The notes beneath the pieces were generated by a model. The model did no database searches, had not been told where the DNA came from, and was given only the letters and a program-made list of their open reading frames with translations. A stretch of DNA of 34,998 nucleotides from Bacteroidota bacterium. Lineage in GTDB: Bacteria; Bacteroidota; Bacteroidia; Flavobacteriales_D; Sanyastnellaceae. Below, piece by piece: positions 8,117 to 17,140 of this stretch (positions are counted from its first letter, which is position 1; each line of letters starts with the position of its first letter). A program made the position numbers and the translations under genes. The stretch is taken from the NCBI GenBank assembly GCA_027593035.1, contig JAQCJQ010000012.1, positions 1 to 34,998 of the forward strand, written 5' to 3'.

Positions 8117-10099
8117 ATGGATCTCTCCATTGTCATCGTCAATTATAACGTTGAGCATTTTCTTGCTCAATGCTTGGTCTCTGTGCGCAAGGCAACGGCT
8201 GTGTTTGAAGCGGCTGGCTTTGAAGCGGAAGTCTGGGTTGTGGACAACCGTTCCGTGGATGGCTCCTGCGAGATGGTGCGGCGTGATTTTCCTGAAGTGA
8301 AATTGCTCGCGTTGGAAGAAAACGTTGGTTTTTCTCGCGGAAACAATGAAGCCGTTCGCCAGTCCACTGGGGAATGGGTGCTTTTGCTCAACCCCGACAC
8401 GGTCATTCCAGAAGATGCATTGGTGAAGACCTTGATCTATGCACAAGCGCATCCCAAATTGGGTGGCCTCGGAGTACCGATGGTGGACGGTCAGGGCCGC
8501 TACCTTCCAGAATCAAAGCGTGGACTTCCGTCACCCTGGGCAGCATTCTGTAAGATTTCAGGGCTCTATCGATTGGCCAAAAAATCAGCCCGATTGAATC
8601 GCTATTACCAAGGTCATTTGCCTCAGAATGCGAATGCCCAAATCGAAATATTGAGCGGGGCATTCATGTGGATGCGGCGCAAGGCATTGGATGAAGTTGG
8701 CTTGTTGGATGAACAATACTTCATGTATGGAGAGGACATCGACTTGAGCTGGCGATTGCTCAAAGGCGGTTGGGAGAATCACTATTATGCGGGGACTTCC
8801 ATCATTCATTACAAAGGCGAAAGCACCAAAAAGGGGTCGCTGAATTACGTGCTGGTCTTTTACAAGGCCATGTTGATTTTTGCTAAAACCCATTTTGAAG
8901 GAAGTGAAGGGAAGGTGTTGCTCGCTTTGATTCAGCTGGCCATCTATTTTAGAGCAGCGTTGGCGATCATGTCCCGCTTGGTGAAGAAATGGGCGCTGCC
9001 GGCCATCGAATGGACTTTGATTTTTGCCGGATTGGTTGGAATCATGGAGGTTTACAGCGAGCAAATGGGGATTTTGTATCCTTGGAAACGAGCGACCGCT
9101 GCACTCGCTATGTACGCCGCCACTTGGACCGCTTCCGTTTGGTTGAATGGGGGCTATGACCAGCCATGGAGAACGCCTGGAATTTTGAAGGGAGTGGCCT
9201 TTGGCACGTTGGTGCTTTTGGCCATTTACGGATTGCTCCCGGAATCTTTGCGGTTTAGTCGCGCCATTTTGTTGGCCGGATCGGGCTTGGCCCTCCTGGT
9301 TTTTACCCTAGTAAGAAAGCTCTTTGCCGGTGCGCATTGGGAAAATCAACAAAGCCATCGCCGGCTGTTTGTGTCCGGTCCTGAAGATTTGGTGCACCTC
9401 ATCGACTTGGTCGATTCGGTGGAGACTCGTGGTACAGCGGATTCGGCGATGTGGGCTTTGCTTCCTGAGGAGATGGAGCAGCCAACAGATTTCAACCCGA
9501 AAGGGCTGAATAACATCCGTTGGATTGGATCCGCAAAGGATTTGGCTGAAGCGGTGCGTGTGCACCGGATCACAGAAGTCGTTCTTAGTGGGCAGGACTT
9601 AACGGCGTGGAACATCATTGACTCCATGAGTCGAGTTGCCGACAATCGGGTTCAATTTCGAATTGCCTGGTCTGAAAGCGGTCAGAATAAAGGCCACATC
9701 ATGGGCTCAGGCGGGCCTGAAATGGCGCCCATCACAGAATTGCACCGCGCCATTCAACGTCCAGCCGCGAAAAGGAATAAGAAGCTGTTGGACTTGTTGT
9801 TTTCTTCGATGGTGCTGAGTGCGTTTCCAATCTGGTTATTTACCAACCGCTTGTCTTGGCTTGAAGGTGCGTTTCAAGTGCTCCTTGGAAGAGCCACATG
9901 GGTGGGCTTTTCCTCTGATATAAAAGGGCTTCCAGCGCTCAAGCCCCACCTCTTGAATCGCTCTGAATCCATGGATCCTCGCATCCGTCAGCGAATCAAT
10001 TTGACGTACGCTCGTGATTATCGTTGGACGACAGACCTCGGAGTCATCCAGGAAGCCCTAATTTCGCGACGCGCAATACATCGCCATGGCAACAATTGA
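8117..10099 (+). CDS. Membrane glycosyltransferase: GT2 domain plus a WbaP-like, apparently inactive phosphoglycosyltransferase region
   Basis: 660 residues. The N-terminal GT2 domain (about 1-260) has SIVIVNYNVEHFL, VVDNRSVDGS, ENVGFSRGNNEAV, LLLNPDTVIPEDAL and GLLDEQYFMYGEDIDLSWRL, typical of rhamnosyl-type transferases. About five hydrophobic segments follow (about 275-403). Residues about 415-550 look like a Rossmann-like region, and about 565-645 resemble the ends of WcaJ/WbaP-type sugar-phosphate transferases: a KKLLDLL membrane segment, LLGRATWVGF, GLPALKP and YARDYRWTTDLGVI. The catalytic Lys-Phe-Arg and Asp-Glu stretch of those enzymes is not visible. Likely role: surface polysaccharide synthesis at the inner membrane. 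Its 3' end overlaps the E2 gene by 14 nt. Confidence 0.88.
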   Translation: MDLSIVIVNYNVEHFLAQCLVSVRKATAVFEAAGFEAEVWVVDNRSVDGSCEMVRRDFPEVKLLALEENVGFSRGNNEAVRQSTGEWVLLLNPDTVIPEDALVKTLIYAQAHPKLGGLGVPMVDGQGRYLPESKRGLPSPWAAFCKISGLYRLAKKSARLNRYYQGHLPQNANAQIEILSGAFMWMRRKALDEVGLLDEQYFMYGEDIDLSWRLLKGGWENHYYAGTSIIHYKGESTKKGSLNYVLVFYKAMLIFAKTHFEGSEGKVLLALIQLAIYFRAALAIMSRLVKKWALPAIEWTLIFAGLVGIMEVYSEQMGILYPWKRATAALAMYAATWTASVWLNGGYDQPWRTPGILKGVAFGTLVLLAIYGLLPESLRFSRAILLAGSGLALLVFTLVRKLFAGAHWENQQSHRRLFVSGPEDLVHLIDLVDSVETRGTADSAMWALLPEEMEQPTDFNPKGLNNIRWIGSAKDLAEAVRVHRITEVVLSGQDLTAWNIIDSMSRVADNRVQFRIAWSESGQNKGHIMGSGGPEMAPITELHRAIQRPAAKRNKKLLDLLFSSMVLSAFPIWLFTNRLSWLEGAFQVLLGRATWVGFSSDIKGLPALKPHLLNRSESMDPRIRQRINLTYARDYRWTTDLGVIQEALISRRAIHRHGNN

Positions 10100-11414
10100 A
10101 ATCCTCCTTCCGAAAATGGGTGAGAGTGTGGCGGAAGCCACCATCACTAAGCTCGTCGTTTCACCCAGTGAATTTGTCGAGTCAGACGAACCTTTGGTTG
10201 AAATAGCTACCGATAAGGTCGATAGTGAAGTCCCGGCTCCCGAAGACGGGACATTGGTCGAATGGTTGGTTGCAGAGGGGGATGTCGTTGCTGTTGGACA
10301 AGCCATAGCGCGCTTTGAGATTGCGGGAGAAGGCACGAACGAGGCCTCCGCGCCTACGGTTGCCTCAGCACCGGCTCCTCAGCCAGCAAGAGTGGATGCT
10401 CCTGAAATCGTTGCACCATCGCCCGCAGTGGTGGCTGCCGTATCGGCTCCGCTGGATGCCATGCCTTCTCGCACGGGTGCAGGGGGACGGTTCTATTCAC
10501 CGTTGGTGCGCAGTATCGCGAAATCAGAAGGCGTTACGCGTGCAGAATTGGATGGGATTTCCGGTTCCGGTTCAGAGGGTCGGGTCACCAAAAAGGACAT
10601 CTTAGGGCATGTCTCACAGCGCGGGACTGCCGTCGTTGCGACTCCTGTCACCATGGCGAAAACCTCCGCGGCCTCGGCGGCTCCTCCGGTGGTTGTTTCG
10701 GGCCAAGACGAAATCGTCGAGATGGACCGGATGCGTAAAATGATTGCAGATCATATGGTGCGATCGGTGCAAACCAGTCCGCATGTGACCAGTTTCGTGG
10801 AGGCCGACATGACACGCATCGTGCAGTGGCGGAATAAGAACAAAGTGCAATTCGAAAAAACGCACGGAACCAAATTGACCTTCACTCCGTTGATTGCCGA
10901 AGCGATTGTAAAGGCCATTCGAGACTTCCCGGGTGTCAATGCAAGCGTGGATGGTGACCGCATCATCATCAAGAAGCAAATCAACCTCGGCATGGCCGCT
11001 GCGTTGCCTTCAGGAAACCTGATTGTACCGGTGATCAAGAATGCCGATCAATTGAGTTTGGTTGGATTGGCCCAACAAGTGAACGATCTGGCAGACCGCG
11101 CCCGAAGAGGAAAGCTCAAGCCAGACGATACCGCAGGAGGGACGTACACCATGTCCAACGTGGGCACCTTTGGGAACGTGATGGGCACGCCCATTATCAA
11201 TCAGCCTCAAGTGGCCATTTTGGCTTTGGGTGCGATCCGAAAAAAACCAGCCGTCTTGGAAACCCCGGATGGCGATGTCATTGCCGTTCGCCATATGATG
11301 TTCTTGAGTCACAGCTACGACCATCGGGTCGTCGATGGCATGCTAGGAGGAAGCTTTGTCCGAAGAGTCGCCGACTATTTGGAGGCATTTGACCCCCAAC
11401 GATCGGTCGTCTAA
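10086..11414 (+). CDS. 2-oxo acid dehydrogenase E2 (dihydrolipoamide acyltransferase)
   Basis: Core acyltransferase of a pyruvate, 2-oxoglutarate or branched-chain 2-oxo acid dehydrogenase complex. 442 residues: one lipoyl domain (1-80) with EIATDKVDSEVPAP and lipoyl-Lys44; an Ala/Pro-rich linker; a peripheral subunit-binding domain (about 130-172; SPLVRSIAKSEGV, GSGSEGRVTKKDI); a second linker; and the catalytic domain (about 205-442) ending in SHSYDHRVVDGMLGG with His413 and Asp417. No E1 or E3 gene is adjacent, so the substrate is undecided; a branched-chain or mixed-specificity E2 is common in Bacteroidota. It begins inside the end of the upstream glycosyltransferase gene. Confidence 0.93.
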   Translation: MATIEILLPKMGESVAEATITKLVVSPSEFVESDEPLVEIATDKVDSEVPAPEDGTLVEWLVAEGDVVAVGQAIARFEIAGEGTNEASAPTVASAPAPQPARVDAPEIVAPSPAVVAAVSAPLDAMPSRTGAGGRFYSPLVRSIAKSEGVTRAELDGISGSGSEGRVTKKDILGHVSQRGTAVVATPVTMAKTSAASAAPPVVVSGQDEIVEMDRMRKMIADHMVRSVQTSPHVTSFVEADMTRIVQWRNKNKVQFEKTHGTKLTFTPLIAEAIVKAIRDFPGVNASVDGDRIIIKKQINLGMAAALPSGNLIVPVIKNADQLSLVGLAQQVNDLADRARRGKLKPDDTAGGTYTMSNVGTFGNVMGTPIINQPQVAILALGAIRKKPAVLETPDGDVIAVRHMMFLSHSYDHRVVDGMLGGSFVRRVADYLEAFDPQRSVV

Positions 11415-11478
11415 AACGGTCCAATCATTGCTTGTGCATTCCACCGAAGATGTGGCAGGAATGTTCGAACTTGCTTGC

Positions 11479-12315
11479 ATGAATTTCTCGAATTTGAAGC
11501 TGAAAAAACCGTTGGTCATTTTTGACTTGGAAACAACGGGTACGGACTTGTCCAAGGACCGCATTGTCGAATTGGCGATGATTAAAATTTCACCCGACGG
11601 GACGGTCGAAAAGAAGCCAGAACAGCGAGGTCCAGAGCATCGCGTCTTGATCAATCCGGAGCGACCGATTCCGCTTGAGTCGAGCCTAATTCATGGCATC
11701 TACGATACCGATGTTGTTGACAAACCCACCTTTCGTCAATATGCCAAAAGCATGTCTGATTTTTTGGAGGGGTGTGACCTTGGGGGGTTCAATTCCAATC
11801 GGTTTGACATTCCATTTCTCGCTGAAGAGTTTTTGCGGGCCGGCATCGACTTTGGTGTCGAAGGCCGCAATTTGATCGATGTTCAAAATATCTTCCACAT
11901 GATGGAACAACGCACGTTGCGCGCTGCGTTTAAATTTTATTGCGACAAGGAGTTGGATGGAGCGCATGAAGCCCTTCCCGACACGGAAGCCACGCTCGAA
12001 GTGTTGATGGCTCAGCTGGAGCGATACGAGACCACTGTAGTGATGGCGAGCAATGGGGATGAAATCGGACCCGTTCCCACGGACATGGACGCCTTGCATC
12101 TCTTTTGTCAACGCCAGCGATTTGCTGATTTAGCGGGACGTTTTATTTATGATGACCAAGATCAGGTTCTATTCAACTTTGGGCAACACAAAGGCAAGAC
12201 GGTGGAATCCATTTTGCGCGCCAACCCGGGATACTTCGGGTGGATGATGGGTGCAGATTTCCCCGAATACACGAAGCGTGTATTGCGGAAGGTCCAAGCC
12301 AGCATGCAATCTTAA
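11479..12315 (+). CDS. DEDDh 3'-5' exonuclease (DnaQ/ExoX-like)
   Basis: 278 residues from the ATG at 11479. Exonuclease motif I FDLETTGTD (15-23; Asp16, Glu18), motif II GFNSNRFDIPFLAEEF, and motif III HEALPDTEAT with the DEDDh-type His and Asp. The C-terminal segment NFGQHKGKTVESI...PGYFGWMMG resembles the small domain found after ExoX-like exonucleases. It may act in DNA repair or proofreading; the substrate is not determined here. The frame is open back to 11356, overlapping the E2 gene, and there is another ATG at 11461; the conserved region starts right after NFSNLKLKKPLVIFD, so 11479 is preferred. Confidence 0.9.
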   Translation: MNFSNLKLKKPLVIFDLETTGTDLSKDRIVELAMIKISPDGTVEKKPEQRGPEHRVLINPERPIPLESSLIHGIYDTDVVDKPTFRQYAKSMSDFLEGCDLGGFNSNRFDIPFLAEEFLRAGIDFGVEGRNLIDVQNIFHMMEQRTLRAAFKFYCDKELDGAHEALPDTEATLEVLMAQLERYETTVVMASNGDEIGPVPTDMDALHLFCQRQRFADLAGRFIYDDQDQVLFNFGQHKGKTVESILRANPGYFGWMMGADFPEYTKRVLRKVQASMQS

Positions 12316-12345
12316 ATCCTTTTGAGTCATCGGAGTCATAAGCGG

Positions 12346-13458
12346 ATGGTGGTGCTGGTCTCCAATGACCTGGCCCATGATCAGCGCGTCGCCAAAACGT
12401 GCCTCACGTTGGAAAAGAACGGGTGGGAGGTGTTTCTGATCGGGCGCATGCTTCCGGATTCCGTACCGATGAAGACGGAGCGTTTACACCACCGGATGGC
12501 GTTGCCTTTTCATCGAGGCGTTGGTTTCTATGCTTCTCTTCAAGTGGCGCTTTTTTGGAAGCTACTTTGGATGCCTTACGATGCCATTTGGGCCAATGAT
12601 TTGGACACCCTTTTGCCGGCGACCTTGATGAAATTGATCAGGAGAAAACCGGTTGTTTACGATAGCCATGAATTTTTCACGGAAGCCGCAGGACTCACCG
12701 GTAGAGGCTTTCAACGGGGTGTTTGGTTGGCATTGGAGGGTTGGTTGCTCCCGCGTACTAGGGCCGTGATTACAGTCAATGATGCGATAGCCGATGCCTA
12801 CCATGAGCGGTATCCTAAAAGCTTGTCAGGCAGGCCATTGGTCGTGAGGAACATGCCCATTATCCAGCCAAAGCAAGAGCGCGATGATGCGATATGGACG
12901 CAGTACAACATCCCATGTCGACGTCCGATTTTCATTTTGCAGGGGGCTTTTCTGGATCAGGACCGCGGGGTTCGAGAAGCGGTCTATGCGCTTGAAGCCA
13001 TTCCGCATGGAACCTTGGTGGTGGTGGGTGCTGGGTCAGAATTTGAATGGGCCCAAGAGCAAGTGGAGTCTGCTCAAGGGCGACTGTTTTGTTTGCCCAA
13101 GCTCCCATTTGAATCGCTCAGAAAGCTCACCGCTTCAGCGGATGTAGGTTTGAGTCTGGACCGTGGAGTTCATGGCAATTACTGGATGAGCCTTCCCAAC
13201 AAACTCTTTGATTACATCCACGCCGGAGTTCCCGTTGTGGCGAGTCCAATGCCGGAAGTGAAGCGGGTTGTGGAGCAATGGGACATTGGTGCTGTTATCA
13301 CAGACCATGAACCTCAATCCATAGCGAAGGCCATAGATCAGGTGCTCCAAACGTCTGCTTCAGAATGGGAGAGGCGTTGTCATTCCGCTTCCCAACAGTT
13401 GCATTGGGGAGTGGAGGAATCCACCATTTTACAGGCTTTGGAGAAGGCCGAGTTGTGA
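12346..13458 (+). CDS. GT4-type glycosyltransferase
   Basis: GT-B fold transferase of about 370 residues. The N-terminus VVLVSNDLAHDQRVAKTCLTLEKNGWEV and PVVYDSHEFFTEAAG are typical of family 4 enzymes from Bacteroidota; the C-terminal nucleotide-sugar region shows FILQGAFLDQDRGV, VVVGAGSEFE, and MSLPNKLFDYIHAGVPVVAS, in which the Asn/Lys-Leu-Phe-Asp-Tyr...Gly-Val-Pro-Val signature is clear. Probable role: envelope polysaccharide or glycan assembly. The frame could begin at a TTG at 12322, but ATG 12346 places the first beta strand at the expected distance. Its stop is 1 nt from the end of the convergent GT2 gene. Confidence 0.9.
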   Translation: MVVLVSNDLAHDQRVAKTCLTLEKNGWEVFLIGRMLPDSVPMKTERLHHRMALPFHRGVGFYASLQVALFWKLLWMPYDAIWANDLDTLLPATLMKLIRRKPVVYDSHEFFTEAAGLTGRGFQRGVWLALEGWLLPRTRAVITVNDAIADAYHERYPKSLSGRPLVVRNMPIIQPKQERDDAIWTQYNIPCRRPIFILQGAFLDQDRGVREAVYALEAIPHGTLVVVGAGSEFEWAQEQVESAQGRLFCLPKLPFESLRKLTASADVGLSLDRGVHGNYWMSLPNKLFDYIHAGVPVVASPMPEVKRVVEQWDIGAVITDHEPQSIAKAIDQVLQTSASEWERRCHSASQQLHWGVEESTILQALEKAEL

Positions 13459-13459
13459 G

Positions 13460-14221
13460 TTAGGAAGCCGCTGGCCACCCCGTTTTTTTAAAGCAGTATT
13501 TCAAGATCAACCAAAATGGATGCACCCATTTTATGGGGCCCTTCAAAACGGTTTTTTTGACGTTCCATTCTTCGCGGTACAGGTTGGCATCAAATCGTCG
13601 AGAGATCCCACCGGATTCAACCGTGCATATGGTTTCCGGGTGCAAGTGAGCCTTGATGCCTTTTTGGTAGAGATCCAGGTTTAGACCGTAATCGGCTAGC
13701 ACACGATGGTCGGTGTTGAACTGGTGTGCCTCCAACAATTCGGAGCTATAGAGCACGCCTTGGTGGTGGGTGGTGTTCCTCCAGATCATGCTTTGATCCC
13801 ATCGCGCTGGATAATGGGAGGGAACGCCATGCTCGGGATTGTTGATGCCAACTCCATGAACATGAATTTCTTCGGAGTCCCACGAGCCGATGTCCTCCAA
13901 AACGGCATGCAATGCTTCTTGTTCGGGCATGTCACCAGCTCCTAGAAACCAAATCCAAGTGGCGTTGACCGTGTTCTTACCATAATTCATGGCGTCATAC
14001 ACGCCGTTGTCTTTGGCCGAGCGGATGTGCTCGATGCGATGGTCTTGCAGCAGCAACCATTGACTGGTCTCGGCACATGTTCCTGCGTCAATTACGGCAA
14101 TTTCGATGCCATCGACTAGGCGGTCGTCCAACCAAATGGCTTCCAGCGTTTTTTTCAGCCCTTCGAAGTCGTCCTTGACGGGAATGACGACGGCGAGCGG
14201 TTTGGTCTTGAATGCGCTCAT
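13460..14221 (-). CDS. GT2-family glycosyltransferase
   Basis: Single-domain GT-A transferase of 253 residues. It shows LAVVIPVKDDFEGLKKTL, IAVIDAGTCAETSQWL, KDNGVYDAMNYGKNTV, and WIWFLGAGDMPEQEAL, where GAGD holds the position of the metal-binding Asp motif, as usual in the subgroup with the DxGIYDAMNxG signature. No membrane segment is evident except a weakly hydrophobic C-terminus. Its ATG overlaps the stop of the FtsE-like gene (ATGA), so the two are co-translated. Donor and acceptor sugars are unknown. Confidence 0.9.
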   Translation of the reverse strand: MSAFKTKPLAVVIPVKDDFEGLKKTLEAIWLDDRLVDGIEIAVIDAGTCAETSQWLLLQDHRIEHIRSAKDNGVYDAMNYGKNTVNATWIWFLGAGDMPEQEALHAVLEDIGSWDSEEIHVHGVGINNPEHGVPSHYPARWDQSMIWRNTTHHQGVLYSSELLEAHQFNTDHRVLADYGLNLDLYQKGIKAHLHPETICTVESGGISRRFDANLYREEWNVKKTVLKGPIKWVHPFWLILKYCFKKTGWPAAS

Positions 14222-14922
14222 AAAGGCAAAGCGTCAAGGATTTCAACCCGCCCTTGAGCGCAGCGAATGACCTTTCCTGGGTGGCGCTCAAATGCAGCGT
14301 GGTCGTGGGTGGCCATGATGACAGACCGGTCATTCCGGACCAATTCATGCAGCAATTCAAGAATGCCCTCAGTGGTCTCTGGATCCAGGTTTCCGGTAGG
14401 TTCGTCAGCGACAATCAGAGGGGGCTCATTGAGCAAGGCCCGAGCGATGGCTACCCGCTGTTGCTCTCCTCCAGACAGGGCATGGGGCATTTTGTAGCCC
14501 TTGGTCCCCAGGCCGACTTGATCCAAACAGGTTTGTACCCGTAAATCAATGGCCGATCGATCGCTCCATCCTGTTGCACTCAGCACGAAGGCGAGGTTTT
14601 CGGCAGCGGTGCGATCCGGTAAGAGCGCAAAATCTTGAAAGACCATGCCCAGGTCACGCCGCAGGCTGTACACGTTGTGACGGGTGATTTGACTGAGATC
14701 GTGGCCACAGACATGACCCGTTCCTGCAGCCAAAGGGATTTCCCCGTACAAGGCTTTGAGTAGCGAGCTTTTCCCCGATCCAGTCTGACCAATGAGGTAC
14801 ACAAATTCGCCTGGATGAACCGTCAAGTTCACGTCCTGAATGATCCAATGTTCATCTTGCGCGACAGCGACTTGTTCCAGAAGAACCAGTGGTTCAGTGG
14901 AGATGGAATTGGTTTGCATCAT
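14218..14922 (-). CDS. ftsE: FtsE-like ABC transporter ATPase
   Basis: 234 residues. Walker [14 protein letters not shown]-loop [17 protein letters not shown], signature [15 protein letters not shown], Walker [13 protein letters not shown] and switch His in [10 protein letters not shown]. These fit FtsE or the LolD/MacB-type ATPases; the short length and [15 protein letters not shown] favour FtsE, which with FtsX links the divisome to cell-wall hydrolases. No permease (ftsX) is adjacent, so the partner must be elsewhere. The ATG directly follows the stop of the M16-like gene (TGA then ATG, no gap); a second ATG is the next codon. Confidence 0.88.
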   Translation of the reverse strand: MMQTNSISTEPLVLLEQVAVAQDEHWIIQDVNLTVHPGEFVYLIGQTGSGKSSLLKALYGEIPLAAGTGHVCGHDLSQITRHNVYSLRRDLGMVFQDFALLPDRTAAENLAFVLSATGWSDRSAIDLRVQTCLDQVGLGTKGYKMPHALSGGEQQRVAIARALLNEPPLIVADEPTGNLDPETTEGILELLHELVRNDRSVIMATHDHAAFERHPGKVIRCAQGRVEILDALPL

Positions 14923-17025
14923 TCAATTGAGTTCAAAAAGGTTAGAAGGAATCCGCCCATTGGGAATGACCTCATTCAGATGGAAAGTCATGCTCTGACC
15001 ATTCGTGACCTGAACGATGGTCATCGGAAAAGCCAATCCTTTGGACGTTTGATAATCGGAAAAGGTGGTGGTGATTTTGACAGGTCCCGTGGGCCCGGTT
15101 CGTTCACCGACTGATTTGACGAGCCAATGGGTTTGGCTGTGAAAATACAAGGTCTCCTTGTGCATCCCTTCGGATTGAATCTCTACCACGTAGTGCGGGC
15201 CCAAGGCATCCCGATCGACACCTAAAAGTTGGGCCGATTGATTCAGATCGGCTAAATGCAGATAGGGCGCACTGTATAAGTTGTGCTTGAGACGCTGATA
15301 TTCCGATTGTTTCAAGGCCTTGGATTGACCCATCTGTCGGCTGATGCCAATCGTGTCGGTGACAAGTTGCTCCCACATGATTTGTCCATCTAAAGAAACC
15401 TGCATCACGTGCCCTCGACCAAATTCAGTGGAAACTTCTATGATCAAAGCCATTTCAGACCCGTCATTTATTTGGCCTTTTTGAATCAGTGAGTGGAGGG
15501 TTTCAAATCCATCGGACCCGCCACGAGCGTCATAATATTGGCTGAATACCGTTTCGGCTGAATAGCCGTCTGGCGCTGGGTCGAGCTGCCATTGGCGGTT
15601 TCCCAACGCGTCATAAAACTCAATTTCGTCTGTACCGCTGAGTGTGACGAGGTCAGAAGGAATCAATGCGAGATCACCCGCCACAGCGATGACAAGATTC
15701 GAAGGGCGGAGATGGTGGATTGCGACACGCTGAACGTCTGCACTGCGGACCATTCGCAATGCGGAAATAAGACCTGCTGGACCAGCGGTGTCGTTCCTTC
15801 GGAGCAGCGCATCAAGCCATGCATCCAAGTTTTTTTGAGGGTCCTGAAGTGCGTTGCTGATGTCGGTGAGAATGGCTTCAACGGCCAGTTGAACCCAATC
15901 TTCATCCACGCGATCCAGGGTCAATTCTCGCATGGTCTGAAGCGATTGCTCAATGAACGGAACGAGCTCATGCGGTTCTGCGATGGCGTTGAGTTGAAAA
16001 TGTCCCATCATCGGATCCGCTAACACGCTGGAGATTCCGCTTGAGGAGCACTTGGGGCTGTTGCAATCAGGGTTGACAAGTCGCCCAGGGAGTTTGGGGT
16101 GTGTGAGCAAGGCATTCATTACCAGGCAGGCCGCTACGTCTTGGTGTCCCGGTTTCAATCGGACAACGTGAGCCATGGATAAGGCCAGGCGGTCTTCTCC
16201 GGAAACCTCACCAAAACACACTCGATTTTGCATGGGCTGAGCTGGTGGGTTGTGACGAGTTCGAGGAATTTCTCGGGGCAACCAATCCCCCAATGCGGCG
16301 CCAACCCAAGCCACAGATTCTTCAGATGAAATCGGACCTTGAACCGCGATTCCGGCAAACTGAGGGCGATACCAATTCGCATGGTGATGGACCAAATCCT
16401 CGCGCGAAATGGAATCCAATGTGGCAGGTGTGATCCTTTCGCCATGGGGGTGTTTCTTGGTGAAGATTTGCTGAAGCGCCAATTCTTGAGACCGAATTTT
16501 GAAATCCTGCGATGCGACTTTGAACTGTTGCTGGTGTCGCTCAACGGCCGCGGCAAACGCTGAAGGAGAAAAATCAGGGTAGCGAAGGACCTGTGCCATC
16601 AGCTTCAGTGTTGCTTGGGCATGTTCTCGTGGGCAGGAAGCATGCAGGATGCCATCGGCTGTATAAATGGCTGCGTCATATTGCTCCAAAAGGACGTCAA
16701 GCGCCACGCTGTCGAGAGAATCCGTTCCAGAGCGCATGAGCTCGCCCGTCAATTTGGCCACACCGCCCCGTTCTTTTTCCAATTTTTGAGGGGCCTCAAT
16801 TTGAATGGACCAATGGACTCGCTCCATCTCGGGTGTTTCGAGCGTTACTAGGCGGAGGCCATTTTCCAAGGTGTCCAGATAGACCAATGATGCATCAGGT
16901 TGTTTCCCCAAGGGGTTCCAGTCATTTTGTCCTAAAACATTACCGGCAGTCAAGGAGGAAAGGGCCAATAAGAAGCAGACGCTTTTGGTGAAAGTGGGCG
17001 CATTCAATTTGATCGAAACAATCAT
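14923..17025 (-). CDS. Non-catalytic M16 (insulinase) family protein with C-terminal domain, secreted
   Basis: 700 residues with an N-terminal signal peptide (hydrophobic about 15-32, ending NVLGQ). The M16 fold is seen in NGLRLVTLETPEMERVHWSI, and the segment GGVAKLTGELMRSGT (88-102) occupies the place of the HxxEH zinc motif but lacks both His residues, so it should not be an active protease. The C-terminal part, from FSQYYDARGGSDGFETL to the end, resembles the extra lipoprotein-carrier-like region found on many Bacteroidota M16 partners. Such proteins normally pair with an active M16 subunit encoded next door; here the upstream neighbour is divergent hutH. A candidate promoter lies at 17078-17106. 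Confidence 0.88.
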   Translation of the reverse strand: MIVSIKLNAPTFTKSVCFLLALSSLTAGNVLGQNDWNPLGKQPDASLVYLDTLENGLRLVTLETPEMERVHWSIQIEAPQKLEKERGGVAKLTGELMRSGTDSLDSVALDVLLEQYDAAIYTADGILHASCPREHAQATLKLMAQVLRYPDFSPSAFAAAVERHQQQFKVASQDFKIRSQELALQQIFTKKHPHGERITPATLDSISREDLVHHHANWYRPQFAGIAVQGPISSEESVAWVGAALGDWLPREIPRTRHNPPAQPMQNRVCFGEVSGEDRLALSMAHVVRLKPGHQDVAACLVMNALLTHPKLPGRLVNPDCNSPKCSSSGISSVLADPMMGHFQLNAIAEPHELVPFIEQSLQTMRELTLDRVDEDWVQLAVEAILTDISNALQDPQKNLDAWLDALLRRNDTAGPAGLISALRMVRSADVQRVAIHHLRPSNLVIAVAGDLALIPSDLVTLSGTDEIEFYDALGNRQWQLDPAPDGYSAETVFSQYYDARGGSDGFETLHSLIQKGQINDGSEMALIIEVSTEFGRGHVMQVSLDGQIMWEQLVTDTIGISRQMGQSKALKQSEYQRLKHNLYSAPYLHLADLNQSAQLLGVDRDALGPHYVVEIQSEGMHKETLYFHSQTHWLVKSVGERTGPTGPVKITTTFSDYQTSKGLAFPMTIVQVTNGQSMTFHLNEVIPNGRIPSNLFELN

Positions 17026-17077
17026 GGGGGAATTCGTCGTTTGGAGGATCTCGTCAGGCTATGTTGCTTTCCGCTTC

Positions 17078-17106
17078 CGAATATACAGCGTTCGTTTCGG
17101 ACCCAA
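17078..17106 (-). promoter_or_regulatory. Candidate promoter of the M16-like gene
   Basis: Minus strand: TTG (17106-17104), 18 nt, TATATTCG (17085-17078), one mismatch from TAnnTTTG. The M16 start is about 50 nt downstream. It overlaps the region that must also hold the hutH promoter; on the plus strand a weaker TATCTTGG lies at 17113-17120, 20 nt before hutH. Confidence 0.45.
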
Positions 17107-17140
17107 TGGCTTTATCTTGGTGGTTAAATCAGCAGGCAAC

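Noticed and set aside
13460-14221. GT2 protein as inactive because of GAGD instead of a DxD motif
   Set aside because: The GAGD form with DxGxYDAMNxG is normal for an active GT2 subgroup, so no loss is implied.
16985-17140. N-terminal extension of hutH from 16985
   Set aside because: It runs into the divergent M16 start, and HutH homology begins only at 17141.
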